Assembly (NCBI RefSeq): GCF_002078875.1
Contig: NC_034411.1
Span: 32,196,260-32,260,259 of the forward strand
Source: Numida meleagris
Taxonomy: Eukaryota > Chordata > Aves > Galliformes > Numididae
Direction: 5' to 3'
DNA length: 64,000 nt
How positions within the stretch are numbered: the first letter of the stretch is position 1; every line of letters begins with the position of its first letter. The notes beneath the pieces are model-generated. The model saw only the letters and a list, made by a program, of their open reading frames with translations, did no database searches and was not told the DNA's origin. Of the stretch, positions 46,601 to 59,691 are shown in pieces. A program made the position numbers and the translations under genes.

Positions 46601-47500
46601 AGGAGTGCCACAAGGGAAATGGAAAAATCTGCAATTCAGGAGGACCCAAGGGCTGTGCTAGGTATGGAGCATAAGATTCATGGCTACATTTCCATTGCTC
46701 TTTGTAAAACACAGGTTTTTTTTTTCTATTTTCAACAATACACTTAGTTTTAAAAAGTCAAAGGGACTTCTTAAAGTCCAGTACGTGATTTCTCAGGTTG
46801 GATGCATGATTAAAAAAAACACCGAATAACCGCGCTATTGTGCTGTCTGCAAACTAAGAATTATTGTAGTGTGTCAGAATTCCCTTGAAGGCACATATTT
46901 GGTCTGAAAGTGAAGAATTTGTGAAAAAGGCATTGAAGAAACTGCACATCATTCTGGGGACAGCTTTTGAAATTTTTGTGGCATGTTCAGACAAAGCTTA
47001 ACACCTTTTTGTGTGGTAAAAACTTAGAAGCAGAAATATAGAGAAACATTAGTATGTTTATGCTCTGCTTATTAAAGGCATGTGTATCCCTTTGCTGCAA
47101 AGGTGAGTTATATGTCTAGATTGAAAGCAAAACTGATCCTTAAGCACACTGATAAATTTATACATCATCTTTCAGAAAAATAGAATGGAAGCTGTATGAG
47201 TTCAGCCAGTACAACTATTGCTGCCTCTTGCCAAAACCATGGACTACTGGATAAGGATTCACAAAATATGTGCAACTGAAAAAAACTACCTGGAGCTATT
47301 CTGGCATGTAGCACTGGTTTTAAAAAAGCACCAAGCGGTTGAATTGAATTGATTGATAGTAACTTGATCAAGGCAATCAAAATATCTTCAGGAAATCAGG
47401 AAGTGTCAAAAAAGCCGCAGAAAGCATTTTGGAAAGCTAAGCTGCTTCATTGCTGGCAACTGCCCCAGGCCATGCCCTGCAGGCATAGCCCATTCCTCCT
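40660..47500. other. VIT upstream flank or leader intron, part 1
   Basis: AT-rich, with no segment that I can match to a protein. It should contain the leader intron, since exon 1 begins with a splice acceptor. An A-run lies at 43317-43327. No CpG-rich promoter block is seen. Confidence 0.5.
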
Positions 47501-50500
47501 GACCCCACTGCCGTAGGTATGGGATATAAAGGGGCCACTGTCATGCTCAGAGGAGATGCATGAGCTATTGAGGTAGCCAGGTGCAAAAGGCATGTGAGCG
47601 GATCTCCTGCAGGCTCACGTCCTGCAGATCTGGGCCACAATCGGCTCCACAGGTCACTTGCTTGCTTGTGCTTTCTTGTTCTCCTCACAGAGGATGGCAA
47701 AAGTCAGTCTTTAGTCTTTGCGCACAGTCTACCCATACTTCTGTGGACAAGTTGCATGTATTTTACCTGCTCTAGAGAGATCTTCAGGTTTGAATGTCTG
47801 ACCCCCCTCCTCCCATGGGTTGGAGGTGAGTCCTGCTCTTCAAGGGATTATGGTGCAAGGCTGCAGTGCCAGCTGAGCCTTACTCCTTGCATTGCAGCAG
47901 GCTGACCTTCTCAGCAAGTGGTTGTTGCCACTTTGGTTTAGCTACAGGCAGTCTCAGTTGTATTCATCGCTCTGGTGTCAGTGTGCAGCTCACCTGTAAT
48001 CCAGCAGGCATGTTCAAGCTGAGGACTATCACTAGACATCGACAGGGAGCCAGCGGAAAACTGTACTCCTGTGAGTATTGTTTCCAATTTTAATGGTTCA
48101 AGAAGACAACCTGAGACTCCATGCTGCTTTTGGGATGAAAGTGAGCTGCAGGTTTGCATGAGTGCTAGCATTATAATTGAGGATGTTATGGGTAATGCTG
48201 GATCTCTGAAAAGGTGCTGCTGGGCGCAGATTTGATGTTGTGCAGGTGAAGCTGTGCAGCCTTATGGTATGCATGTTGGCAGCCCATGGGCTCTTTAGCA
48301 TACTGGTCATGCAGACAACGTCACATGTGGTTTTGCTTCCAAAACCATATCCCCTAATGTATGAGTGCCCTGGAGGCACTTGAAGAGGTAAAGAAGGTGG
48401 TGGCAGGGAATGAGGCCTTCAGAGCCTCACATGGATACCGTGACCACAGAGGTGCAGCCAGAAATTGTTGAGAAGTACTTCTCAGGACCAGGCTGATACT
48501 GATTTACTAATTTTGCCTAATAGAAGCTTTTAAAACCTGCTGTTTCAACATAGAGATGAATCACAGGATTCTGTTTCTGAGAATCCAAGATCAAAATGGA
48601 AAACTGTGTATATTGCATGGACTAGGAACAATCAGGCAATCACACAGCAGGAAGTTGTAGTTTATGGTTAAAGCTCTGTTTTAAAACCAAAACAAAGCCT
48701 GTAGATCTCAATGTTGTGTAACAGACTACCAAGCTTAGGAAGTTTGTTCTGATCTTTGGCTTGAAGAAATTATCATATGAGCTTCTGCTTCTAGTTATTA
48801 CCTAACTTACTTATTTTTTTTTTTTTGATGCACAAATTTCACCAGTGAGAATAGAAGATATAGACTACGGAAGCCTGAGATTCTATATCCAAAATTACCT
48901 CATATTTTGAGAGGTAGTTTGGTAGAGAAACTGTCCCCAAAGCAGAGTGAAAAAAAACCTGTCTGACCTGGGCATACTTGAAGAAAAGAGCAGGTGCCTA
49001 AATTCATTCCTGGTAGACTCATGGGTGCATGTTTGATACCTGTATTTGGCATTGCAAGTGGTTCTATTTGTACCAAATTATTCCAGTGCAATTACTCTAA
49101 ACTTTATAACCGTTTCCCTCCCTCGTTTGGACACTCCTCTCCTTTTCCCTGGTTATCCTCCTCTCCAAGCAGCCTCTCTTCCTACCCTTCACATCCAAAC
49201 ACTTATTCCACCAAGCCCAGGAGAACAAAATGCTGGTGTGCTGCAGATGTATTGTCAGGGTGGTGAGCAAGACAGGCTTCCATTTTCCTCAGCTGACTGG
49301 CAGCAATGCCTTCTGCCACCAGAGTCATGGAGCCTTACCCTTGCATCACTCAGATTCTGTAGAGGTGACTAAGGCCAGGATACACAGCATTGCTGCCAGC
49401 TTTCCTCTGTGTCTCACCCTTGTTCTAGGAGCTCCAGGGTAAGCTACATGTTTGGTGCAAATAGAAAGAATGGAGCCTTCTGAACCCTTAAAGGAACCTG
49501 GCAGAGAGATCGAGAATTACAGACGTGGTCGCATTCAAACTTCCCTGTAAACAAGTGATCTTGGAGAGGTAAAAATTTCCACAGTTTTATGTACAAGCCT
49601 GGAGGCATTGGAAATCCCCAGTGCATCCTGGTGGGGACATTAAAGGATTGCATGAAGCTACACAAAGATCATTCAGAATTTTTCCAGAAATTCTGGCTCA
49701 TGTCAAACTGTCACTTGGCAATTATGAGTTTTTTCATAGGAAACCAGCTGCCAACTGAGAAACTGTGTTACATGTGTTACATTTACAAAGCTATTTTATA
49801 AGGTGGCAGGCCAAAATACAGTTTGCAAATATAGTTGGCATCTTTAGAGCTTTTTCTAATATCTGTATCTGTAGGATGTCCTGTAGAATGAGATACATTT
49901 TGGATGTACCGGCGAACTTTTAACACATCCTCAGCTCTGGAGATGAAGCAGAGGTAGGATGGGCTTAACGGATACCAGAAAGCCAGGTCAGTCATGACAG
50001 TAAGACTTGGCAGGTTAAGAACTGTTTAAATCTAAATAATTTGAATAAAGTAAAAGTAGTTATGAATACTCTTCTGAATCCAGATGTGTTCCCAGTTTGG
50101 AGGATGAGCTATAGATTTGGGTGTTTTTCTTCAATAGCGAAAGTGAAGTGATAGTGCAGATGGTATAATTATTTTAACTAAAGTGCAGTTCCAACTTAAA
50201 ATGCTGGTTCTGACTCACTGGGAAATATCCATTCTGCCCAATGCTTTCTGGCTTTTTCCAGGGCTCATTTGCTGAAAAAATGGTGCAGTCATGTCCCACT
50301 GCAAGGGAGAGCAGAGGTGCCAGCTCAGTGGAAGGTGGCAAAAGGTGAGGGAGAGAGGGCTGCAGAGAGAGGGAATGGTGGCTCTACTGCTCTGCTGGCA
50401 GGGCACACTGCAGAGGATGTGGGAGCAGCCCTCAAACACCACAAACAGCGCAGCTGCCCCGACACAGAGCTTGGAGCTAAATGCTTGCAGGGACCTGAGC

Positions 50501-53500
50501 CAACACTCAGGTAGCTGAACTATGAGTGCTGTGCTGTCCTGACCACCCGCTTCTGATTCATCCCACTGTCTGCAAGGGTCAGACATATTCATGCAGGCTG
50601 CAGTCACTGCTGGTGAGTATACCTACCCCCATAGATGCCTTAGGAGCCTACACCATGTCTGAAGTCTCTCCAACATGTCTGTGGGCCACAGTACTGGATA
50701 AAATCTCATCTGTCATACACAGTCTTGTGTTACCTGCAACAAACCCCTTCACACCTCCCTTTTTGCTGCAGCTTGCTCTGCAGGGCATTACGGGGAGTCT
50801 GTAAGAGTCAGTTTCACTGATCCCTCCCATAGCACTTGCAGCCACACGTGCAGCCCCTGTGGGCTGGGAGCTAAAAAAGTTCACCCGCGTGATGCAGGCT
50901 GTCAGGAGCCAGACAGGGTTTAATTTACTGGTGTAGATACAGCCTAAACAGCTACAGCTTTTCTGGTCACTTTTGCACCACTTGTGCTGCTTCTGTAGCA
51001 TTCATGCAAGTTTTCCAAGTGTGAAGTGTGCAATAAATAAACGAACTGGGATGCAAAAGAATGACATCTGCTCCAAGACTGTTAAAGAGGCTCTTTTACA
51101 GGCGAATGAACCACCAATTTGTAGTAAGACATTGTTTTCTAAACATAGAATAAAAACTGTTATCTTGCTTGGCTGGTCATTAGAAGAGAGATAATTATAG
51201 TCTCAGTGTGACAATCGGCCCCAAACAGTGGCTGCATTGTCCCACTCCCCAGCTGAATCCCAGCACAGGCACCCAAGGCCAGCAGCACTGGGAACAACGG
51301 GGCTCCTTGTGCACATGCGGGTTCAAAAAAGTGACTGAAGTGCTTAAGCAGGTGCTAAGCACCTATCTCTCCCAGTGACTCTGGCCTTAAAAACTACTCA
51401 AGGTGGGCAAGGCGAAAAAAACAACCTCAAACTTTAGTTTTGCATTTATTTCTATTTTGTTCTGCGTTTCTATTTTCTAATGCAGATCAATGAGCCCTGT
51501 TTGTTGGACAGGCTTTCAGAAAGAAGGGCATGCTCAATGGCCAGTGTTCAGTTTCTGAGTCCTTGAATGCATGGTGGACCCAGAGCTTCAAGAGGCCGGA
51601 ACGTCTCCCAGGGTTCTCAGGAAACTCTGGGCCACTTGTCCAGAAAACACACCACTGCAATGGGACAACATGCACCTCACTGATCCGGCACTTGATCCTC
51701 TGTAGAGAGATTTCATGACTGTATGCTAGAGCATTGGTTTTTTATTGCATTTAGCCTCAAGACACTGGGGGAGGAGTACAGCCATAGTTGTTGGGTTAGC
51801 ATGTTATGCTACCGGGCAGTATTTTCTTTCTAGAGCTGCATTTGAAGCTCTGAGGTGAAAAGGAAAAATGTAAAAATTCTCCAGGCAGACCAGTTACAAT
51901 CAAGTCTTTGATGCCACTGTTACACAAACCTCAGGTTTCTTTTTAATAGTGTTTTCTAAAAACCAATGGCCAGAAATAATAATTCTGTTCTTTCACCTTA
52001 AGTAATTAGTGTGTTTTCCCATCTTCTGCGTTCACGCTGTCTCAAGCAGTCCTCTTTTAGAAGTACTCATTTTAATCAAGTTTGACCAAAGGGAGTATAA
52101 AAATTAATTTCCTGTGAAAGTAAGAAGGTGGGTGAAGGGGTGAACACCTTATTAATGCTCCCACTAAAGGCAACACTTCAGTAGGATCCCATTATTAGGC
52201 ATTAGAAAACCAACATATGGTCTTTTTCCTGGATCCCATGTATGAGGATACCTGGTTTCCTTGGTGGTGTTGCTTATAAAACCACTTGGTTCAACAAGCA
52301 GTTGTAAGTCTTGTGCAAGAATACTGTCAGGGAAGAAAGTGTCTTACAGAAAATAGCAAGCATGTTAAGAACTTCCTGCCTCAGGCAAAAGCACAATGCA
52401 ATATTCAATTCTATTGGCAAGACAGTTTCACTTTTAGTTATTTATTAAATATTTTGTTTATCTTGAATAACAGGAAGACAGAAAGTCTTTTTTTGTCAGC
52501 CCAGCAACTTAAATCACTAGATAAAATATGGAAGCAAAATAAGTCAGTTTGCAATAAGATACCAATTCAATATTCAAAAAGTAATGTGCATGTGCAATGC
52601 AGTTACTTTTCCTTGAGCTCTGTTTGCATTTCCTAAAGAGATAGGCCTTACAGTCATCACTTTGATTCAGGTGATGATCTGAGTAAAGACTGAAGGACAT
52701 GGTACTACAGGTACAGAAAAAGATAGCCAGTCTTTTACCATAGTAAAATGCAAGGTGTTTTTCACTTTAGCATGCATACAGCAAAACACATTATAAACAT
52801 ACATGACTCCATTGCTGTTCTCAGTCAAATAGATTTTGTAAGCCATCTAAACTGAACTAACGTTTTCTTTGTGTGTTCCTTCTTGTTTCTCGTCTTCTGT
52901 TTGTTTAAATTTTGGAGATACTAGATGAAAAGGAGTATATGCTAAGAAGGATCTGCCTCTTCAACCTGTATCTCCTGTTTTGCTCTGGATATGGCATAGT
53001 TCACATAAACTCAGGAACAAAATATTGAGTAGGGTTGAAAGTTTGCTTGGGGCACTTGGTTCATGTTTGTACTAGTCTGACAGAAATCACATTTTGAAGA
53101 GACTTATCAGGACTCTAATCTCTCTGCAGAGAGCTGAATGGCTGTGGCAGGCTTGACAATGCTATTCATTTTTGGACCCACAGAAGCAAAATAAGCACTC
53201 AGAACAAAAGTATACATGAAGCCTAGGCTACTGTACTGCTTATATGTCTGAATCTATCCAACTAGCAAGGGAGTTCACACCATGTAAGTACATATCACTG
53301 GAATAATATCATTTTCCATTTGGTGTCTTGGAGATCAGTGTCTCCAGAAACCTGTAGTGCTAACTAATGATACAACACATACCTTCCTATTGATCAAAGA
53401 GGAAAAGAAAAAGTCTTGAAAGCAAAATCACTTTAAACACAAGGAACAGGTCACATTCCCTATTGCACACTATTTGAACAACAGCCACATATGTGTCTAT

Positions 53501-54030
53501 CGGTGTGTGACTAATATATACTACGCTTTATGAAGCAGTTAAGCCCTTGCTATTCAGGCAGTGAGTATATGTGTCCACTTTAACAGCAGGGGTTTAATGC
53601 TTTTATAAATGCTTAATGAAATAAATATAAAGTACAGTTTCATTTTACATCCATGTCTTCATCTTCCTGGGTCTTTGATCTTATGCATGCTGCTGGAAGG
53701 TTAAACAAAAAATTACATCCCTACAGTTTCTTAGCAGTGAAAAAATTTATCATCAACACACGCACAAAAAACCCAATTCCCTCTGTCCCCAGAAAACGAA
53801 TATAGCAGAGAAATGACATCAGAATTACCTTGTTTGAGGTGTGCAACTTTTTATTCCTTTTCTCCACACAGTATGAAAGTGCTTTTTTTTCCCAGTTTTT
53901 CTGTACCACAAACTCCAGCCAACATTATTCTAAAGAATCAGAGGCGGGCGGCGAAGGGAGGCCTGGACACCTTTTCTCTTTCAAAGAGGAGCTAATCAAA
54001 CATTCCCATCGAGCTCCCAGCTCTGTGAAA
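47501..54030. other. VIT upstream flank, part 2
   Basis: No recognisable coding exon or repeat family. A plus-strand TATAAA in GGGATATAAAGGGG lies at 47525-47530 without an evident gene after it. A short GC-rich patch with GGCGGGCGGCG lies at about 53942-53955. Confidence 0.45.
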
Positions 54031-54039
54031 GGCACATTG

Positions 54040-54095
54040 CCCTCCCTCCCTCCTCCCTCTGCTCCTCTCTCCCTCTGTCTGTCCCTCTCCCTCCT
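54040..54095. repeat. CT-rich polypyrimidine tract
   Basis: About 56 bp of almost pure C/T on the plus strand (CCTCC and CTCT units, two G interruptions near GTCTGTC). Such tracts can form triplex DNA and occur near promoters, but no transcript start can be shown here. Confidence 0.7.
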
Positions 54096-57000
54096 GCACA
54101 CACAGACGTACAGAGCTCCTTACAGTGATTTAGCAGCTGAATTAGGCGGTCCTATTTTAAATATATGTTCCCTCCCACATGTTTTTGGTAGGGATTTCTA
54201 TGCTCCTTTTGCAGTAGCCTGTCAGATGTGTCAGGTTTTTCTCTTTTGGAAAGAGAAGCTTTATTTGCCTGATGTTCTGCTTCAACTTTTTTCCAGTTTC
54301 CCCGTGCAGTTCAGTACTGTATTAAGAAGACCATACCTAGTAGCCTGGAGTAAACTCAGCAGCTCTAGAGATCATTAAGTACCAGATTGCTTAGGTGAGA
54401 GTCAGATTTAAAGAGGTAAATAGCTTCTGAAGAGACAGTCTGTAATGCCTTTACTCGTGTTTATAGCATCTTATTCCGTAAACTGTCACCCTGGAGTTGG
54501 AAGATTAGTAACAGCAAATCCGTGAGTCTGACCACAGAGAAGCAGAAGTATGAAATAAGCATTAGCATGAAATCCTTTCTGATCAGGTTGGGAGTGGAAA
54601 TTTAACAAAAGGTTGTTAGAGGCTTCAAACCAGCACTCATTTAGTGTGACCTGGCTGAATGAGATGATACACAAAATGGCTATTTTTCTTAAGTATCTGT
54701 ACATGGAGCTCCTAAATTTCTCAGGTAACTTTAAGAGGAAAATTTTTATTGAGACTATCAAGATCACAGCATTCACAATGTCACCACAGAAAGGGGTGTC
54801 AAACCCTAGGATGCTGGAATGCAAAGCATAATTTGCAATTCTACCTAAGTATTCAGAAGTCCGTAGTAACTCATATGAGTGAACTTAACTTGTTTTATCT
54901 AAGATCATTATTAGTGCAAATTCATATTAAAAAATCTAGAAAAAATACAGGAGAAAGAGCTCAAAAGACACATTGAAGAGATATGTAGTTCTTGGCTACT
55001 TCTGATGTAATGGTCCCATATATACATTTGGCTTCAGTGAAAGCAATTAACATTTTTTTGTGATTCTCCTGTCCAGTACTTATGGAAACTGTAAGATAGC
55101 TCAGCATACCAATAAACAGTACAGCAACAGAGGTTTATCTAGAAGTTCCAACTGTTTTACTAAATTATAATCATCCATAATCATTTGATTCTCTCAATTA
55201 TGCTCTTAAAATAGAAATCTAGGCTTGCCATGGTAATTCCTTGTGAGGCAGAAAGAAGTGTACTGACAAAAAGATTGTTCTGATAGCAAATCTACTAGCA
55301 GACCTACCCAGCATACCTACTAAAAAAAAAAAAAAAACATCCAGTCTTGCTAATTCAAGTTAAGACTTTCAGAATATCACCACAGCCTTTTCATAATGTG
55401 TTGTGGGGTTCATTTATTCAAATAATACTAGGCAACAAGATTGAGACCTTAGGAATTTTAGAGGTCTGAAGGCCAGACATCCAAATGCTAGAGTTTTACA
55501 GCTATGAGGCTGTGTTATTTTCCAGCACTTCTGGATGAAGTGATAATCTCTTACCTACAGAAGCTGCTAGAAATACTCTCAAATGTTTGTACACATAACT
55601 TCACTGGTATTTAGCCACTTATTTTCCACTTAAGAAGACTATTTTCAGAAATCCATAAGCATCTATAGTCTATATAGCTTCATAGAAGTAGGTCAGTAGT
55701 TATCTAAGAAGTTTCTTGAGGTCAAATCTATTAAATTCTAAACCGACTTCGAAAAAGAGCTGTATATCAAGGAATGAGAAGAAATATGATGATGAGAGTG
55801 CTGATGAGCAAGGCCCTGGCAAACCAAGACCTATTCAGGCAGCAAAAGGCTCCGGTTGTGCTGGCAGAGCACAGAAATAGTCAGACTGGTGCTGTACTAT
55901 GGAGGCATGAGAAGAAGTGAATGAGTGGGATGTACATGCAAAAAGTTCTCCTGAGGTTCTCTTTCTGGTACTTGTATTAGCTTGTTCAGGGCTGTGGGCA
56001 TAGGCATGCTGAACATGATTGATAAGGTGTTAAAGCAACAGTTACTGTGTCTACATGTTCCATCTCTGCTGCTCTTATGGGGTTGTAGTTTTACAAAAGG
56101 AACAGTTGATCCATTTTTCATTTTCCATGGCTAGATTACCTAATTTATGGATAACTGGTACCCAGTGCAAAAAGCCAGACTGGATCTGGCAGGATGTAGC
56201 TCAAATACAGTGTTGTGTGAACATAGTTCTGCTGCTTCCAGAAAGCCAGCACTGGTGAAATCCATCTGTGCTGCACCCACCTGAGCTATGCTTAAGGCTT
56301 GGAGTCAAGCATGCCACCGTTGAGCTGGCGCTTTTCTGTGTTGCTGCCTAAGAGCTAACCATGCATCTTGGAAATGAGCATCTCGGGAACTGTGGAGCAG
56401 AAAGACTGAGTGGGCAGAAGAAGTAAAAACTCCCTAAGATCGTCATTATTCACCCTCTCATTGTCGTGTGTAATGGAGAGCTGAAGAGTAACAAAAAAAA
56501 ATGCTGCAGAGGCCACTGGCTGTCTCTCTTTATCACAACATTTCCTAGTGCTTCCGGCTGTGCTCTTTCCTGACAGAAACTCCCAGCCACCCAAGAGCTG
56601 GCAACACAAAATGCAGGAGCAAGAGGTGAACTCTGTTGTGTGGTCCCACTTTGGCGTGGGGATTTGCACGGGAAAGGATCTGCTCATGAAAGAGGTGAGT
56701 GTGCAGTCAGAAAGCCACTAGTTTGAAGACAATAGCTGCTGAACACTATTGTCTAGGGGCTGGAAAAATGCTTGGTGTCTGTGTGTTCATGCCTCCCACC
56801 ATCAGTTCTAATCAGAGGACTTCATTTGAGTTTTCTGTTAACTGGTAGTACTGTTTGCGGTGGTAGCTATAAAGTTTTGCTATATTGTGTTTTTATTTGT
56901 TTGTTCAATTAAAGAAAGATTTCAGGTGATGTAATCTTTCTTACTGCATAACACATACAGATACATGCATACATATATGCATATATACCTAGAAAGTAAG

Positions 57001-59424
57001 GCTGAGGCATATCACAGCCTCACTCCCTCACAGCAGCAGCTCATCTTCTCCCTTCAGTAAAACATTTTACCAGAAGCACTGCTTTATTCCTTTTCAAGCA
57101 GGTAGCACTGGTACATGGTGTGGCTTTGTTTCCTCTGTAATATGAAGCCTGAAAGCCAAGGATGTCAGATCTCTGACCCATCCTCTCAAAGCCTGAATGA
57201 TGCAGTGAGCCTAAATACTTTGGTTTCAAAAAGAGTTTGAGAATATTCTTCATTTTTGGGGAAAATGTAGTGACCACACTGAATTATGATCCACTCAGAG
57301 ATTACCAACACACTGGAAGATAAAGAGGAAACAGATAGAAATTTTATGATATGTGCAGGCAATGCTGGTGTGGAAGAAGACAAGTCAGCCAAGGCTCTGG
57401 AGGGAGGTATGTTCCAGAAGAGTTGGAAGGCCAGGAATTTACTGATGGATCTCTATCAGAGACCCTTAAATAAGTCTTCATTTTGAGATCATTGGTCACG
57501 TGGAACTTTTGAAGTATACAATTCTTGTTTAAAAACCATTGCTGGAATAACTGAAAATCTAACTCCCCTGAAGTGAAGCTCACTTCACTTCACCTAATCT
57601 AAGCCTCACTACAAGTATAACTAACTTTGACATTTTTTCCTGAAGCTTTTCTTTATAATACAGTTTGATGGTTTACATATTTCAGCCAACACAGAAACGT
57701 AAGGTCCCTTGTGTCTCCCTCTCTCTGCAGAGATGTACTGCTAAATGAAAGAGGAAAAACCTCACCTATTTGGAAGTAGTAAATAAATTCACCTCTTCCC
57801 GGTCTGATGCTCACCAAGTAGTATGTCCCTGGGCCGAGGCAGGTGGTGCTGTTCCATACGTCACACCCTGTTTTTTCCTCTCTGTTGGATTGCATGGGGT
57901 TTTCTCTCTGTCCAGCAAGCACTGTGTTGGCCTGCAGGCAGGCTGGCCCTAGCCCTGTGTCTGGAGCTGCCTGGGGATACCTCCCAAAAACGGACTCTCC
58001 CTTTTCCATCTCTCCTCAAACTGCAAAGTCGTTGGCTCAGCATGGATGGTTTGTCATAGGAAACCTTTTAAAAGGTAGCTCTACAGTCCTGGGGATACCT
58101 AAACTCAGATGGGTAATTTTTAGGGAAAGGCTGAGAGTCCGCTATGTCTCTGTCCCACCTGCAGGCCCAGGGCACATGCCGCTCTTCTGGTATGGGGCTG
58201 TGGCTACCTTCTGAAACCAGAGAATCATTTACTCACAAGGCTGTGGTTAGGAGATGTGTAAGGAATCACAGTGCTCCATGGCTGGGCTCATTGGACTGTG
58301 ATCATTGTGCAGAAACTGTTGTAGGAACCTTCTGGGTGACTGATGGCAAGCTAAGAAAGCACTATAGGAGTCCTGACTCTGCATGAAAGGACAGAAAGCA
58401 TAGGCAAACAAAATGATTTCTGCAAGATCACACATAGCGATGTCACATCTAATCCCATCCAAGTACTTAAGCAGTAAGGAACACGTTTTCTGCTCTCAAA
58501 CAATCTCCCACAAGTCTTTTCCACCAAATACTACTGCAGGAGCCACAGAGCAGACTGTTCTCCATGTTACAGGCCCCCTAGGTGTCCCGCACAGAGCCTG
58601 GCAGACCTGCTGGCACAGCAGCACATGTCAGTGCTAAGCTCCCAAAAAACAACACGGGATTCAACTTCTGTAGCACTGCTGTGTTCCTGATACTCTGTGA
58701 AATAAAATATTAATTTCTGCACTCCTCCGCTTAAGGTAGGTGTGCTTAAAGACCATTTCTACATGAAGAAAATAAGGCATAAGTATGTAGTAGAAAATTA
58801 AAAGTGTAATTGAGATAGCAGGGCTACCAGAGGGTTAACATTGTTTGGTTTTAGCTGCTTAAAGCACTTACATCTAAATTGACCTCAGGTAAATAAAATA
58901 ACCGATGTCCTGGAAGGCTTATATAAAATACACTGATGTGTTTGTCTTGTACTTGAGAAAGGTACGAAGGCTGAATTATGTATGCTGGAGCTGTTGCCAG
59001 CATCAGAAACTTCTTTAAATAATTAAGGCAACTGGGTAGCCAAGCATCTGTTTTTCCTTTTTATGAATGGGGAGACATCATGGGCCAAATGAATGCATAA
59101 TGTTGGCTTACCTGGTTTAAATGGATGGGTACCAAACTCACACGGTGTAAATTTGTCTCTGCGTGTTTCTCAGTGAAGATGGCAATGATCATCTGTCCTG
59201 AGACTACAAAGAAACCGGGCTCCATCAGTAAGCCCCAAGCTCCAGGTGCATTTGCATACTCCACAAAGAAGCTGCAGTCAGGAGTTGCTCAAATTAGCCT
59301 TTTCAGGTGTGTCAGGAGTTATATTAACATGAGAGCTGTCAAGTTCTCTACTCTGGGTCCCCTGCAGCATGCAGAGTGGAAATGGGACCTGCTTGAGCAT
59401 CTCTTGAGATTACCCAGAGGAAAG
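54096..59424. other. VIT upstream flank, part 3
   Basis: AT-rich noncoding sequence with a 16-base A-run (55322-55337) and an alternating ATGCATACATAT patch near 56960-56990. No FEZ2 or other gene exon recognised. Confidence 0.45.
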
Positions 59425-59574
59425 GTGGACTTCCCATCTCTGGAGGTGTTCAAGACCAAGTTGGATGTGGCTTTGGGCAGCCTGGCATAGGGGAAGGTGT
59501 CCCTGTCCACGGCAGAGAGCTGGAACCAGATAGTCTTTAAGGTCGCTTCCAATCCAAATCATTCTGTGATTCTA
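59425..59574 (+). mobile_element. CR1-type LINE, 3' fragment, intergenic
   Basis: It shows CATCTCTGGAGGTGTTCAAG, TTGGATGTGGCTTTGGGCAG, CAGAGAGCTGGAACCAGATA and TCTTTAAGGTCGCTTCCAAT, ending CATTCTGTGATTCT, the CR1 3' tail. About 150 bp is clear; sequence from about 59335 may belong to the same copy. An unrelated TAATAATAAGAAGAAG simple repeat lies about 90 bp beyond. Confidence 0.85.
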
Positions 59575-59665
59575 GGACTACTGACCATTTTTGCTGTCAC
59601 AGTGTTGAATCATTTTTTTAAGTTCCAGGCAGACCCTGTGAAAGATTTTGATCTCATCTGCCTCT

Positions 59666-59691
59666 ATAATAATAATAAGAAGAAGAAAAAG
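59666..59691. repeat. TAA/GAA trinucleotide repeat
   Basis: TAATAATAATAAGAAGAAG then an A-rich end on the plus strand. Short and interrupted. Confidence 0.75.

Noticed and set aside
47525..47530. TATAAA in GGGATATAAAGGGG as a promoter
   Set aside because: It is on the plus strand, opposite to VIT, and no gene follows. Isolated TATA matches are common.
53940..54100. GC-rich patch plus CT tract considered as a CpG-island promoter of VIT or FEZ2
   Set aside because: Only a few CpGs in a very short stretch, with no coding exon or donor identifiable next to it.
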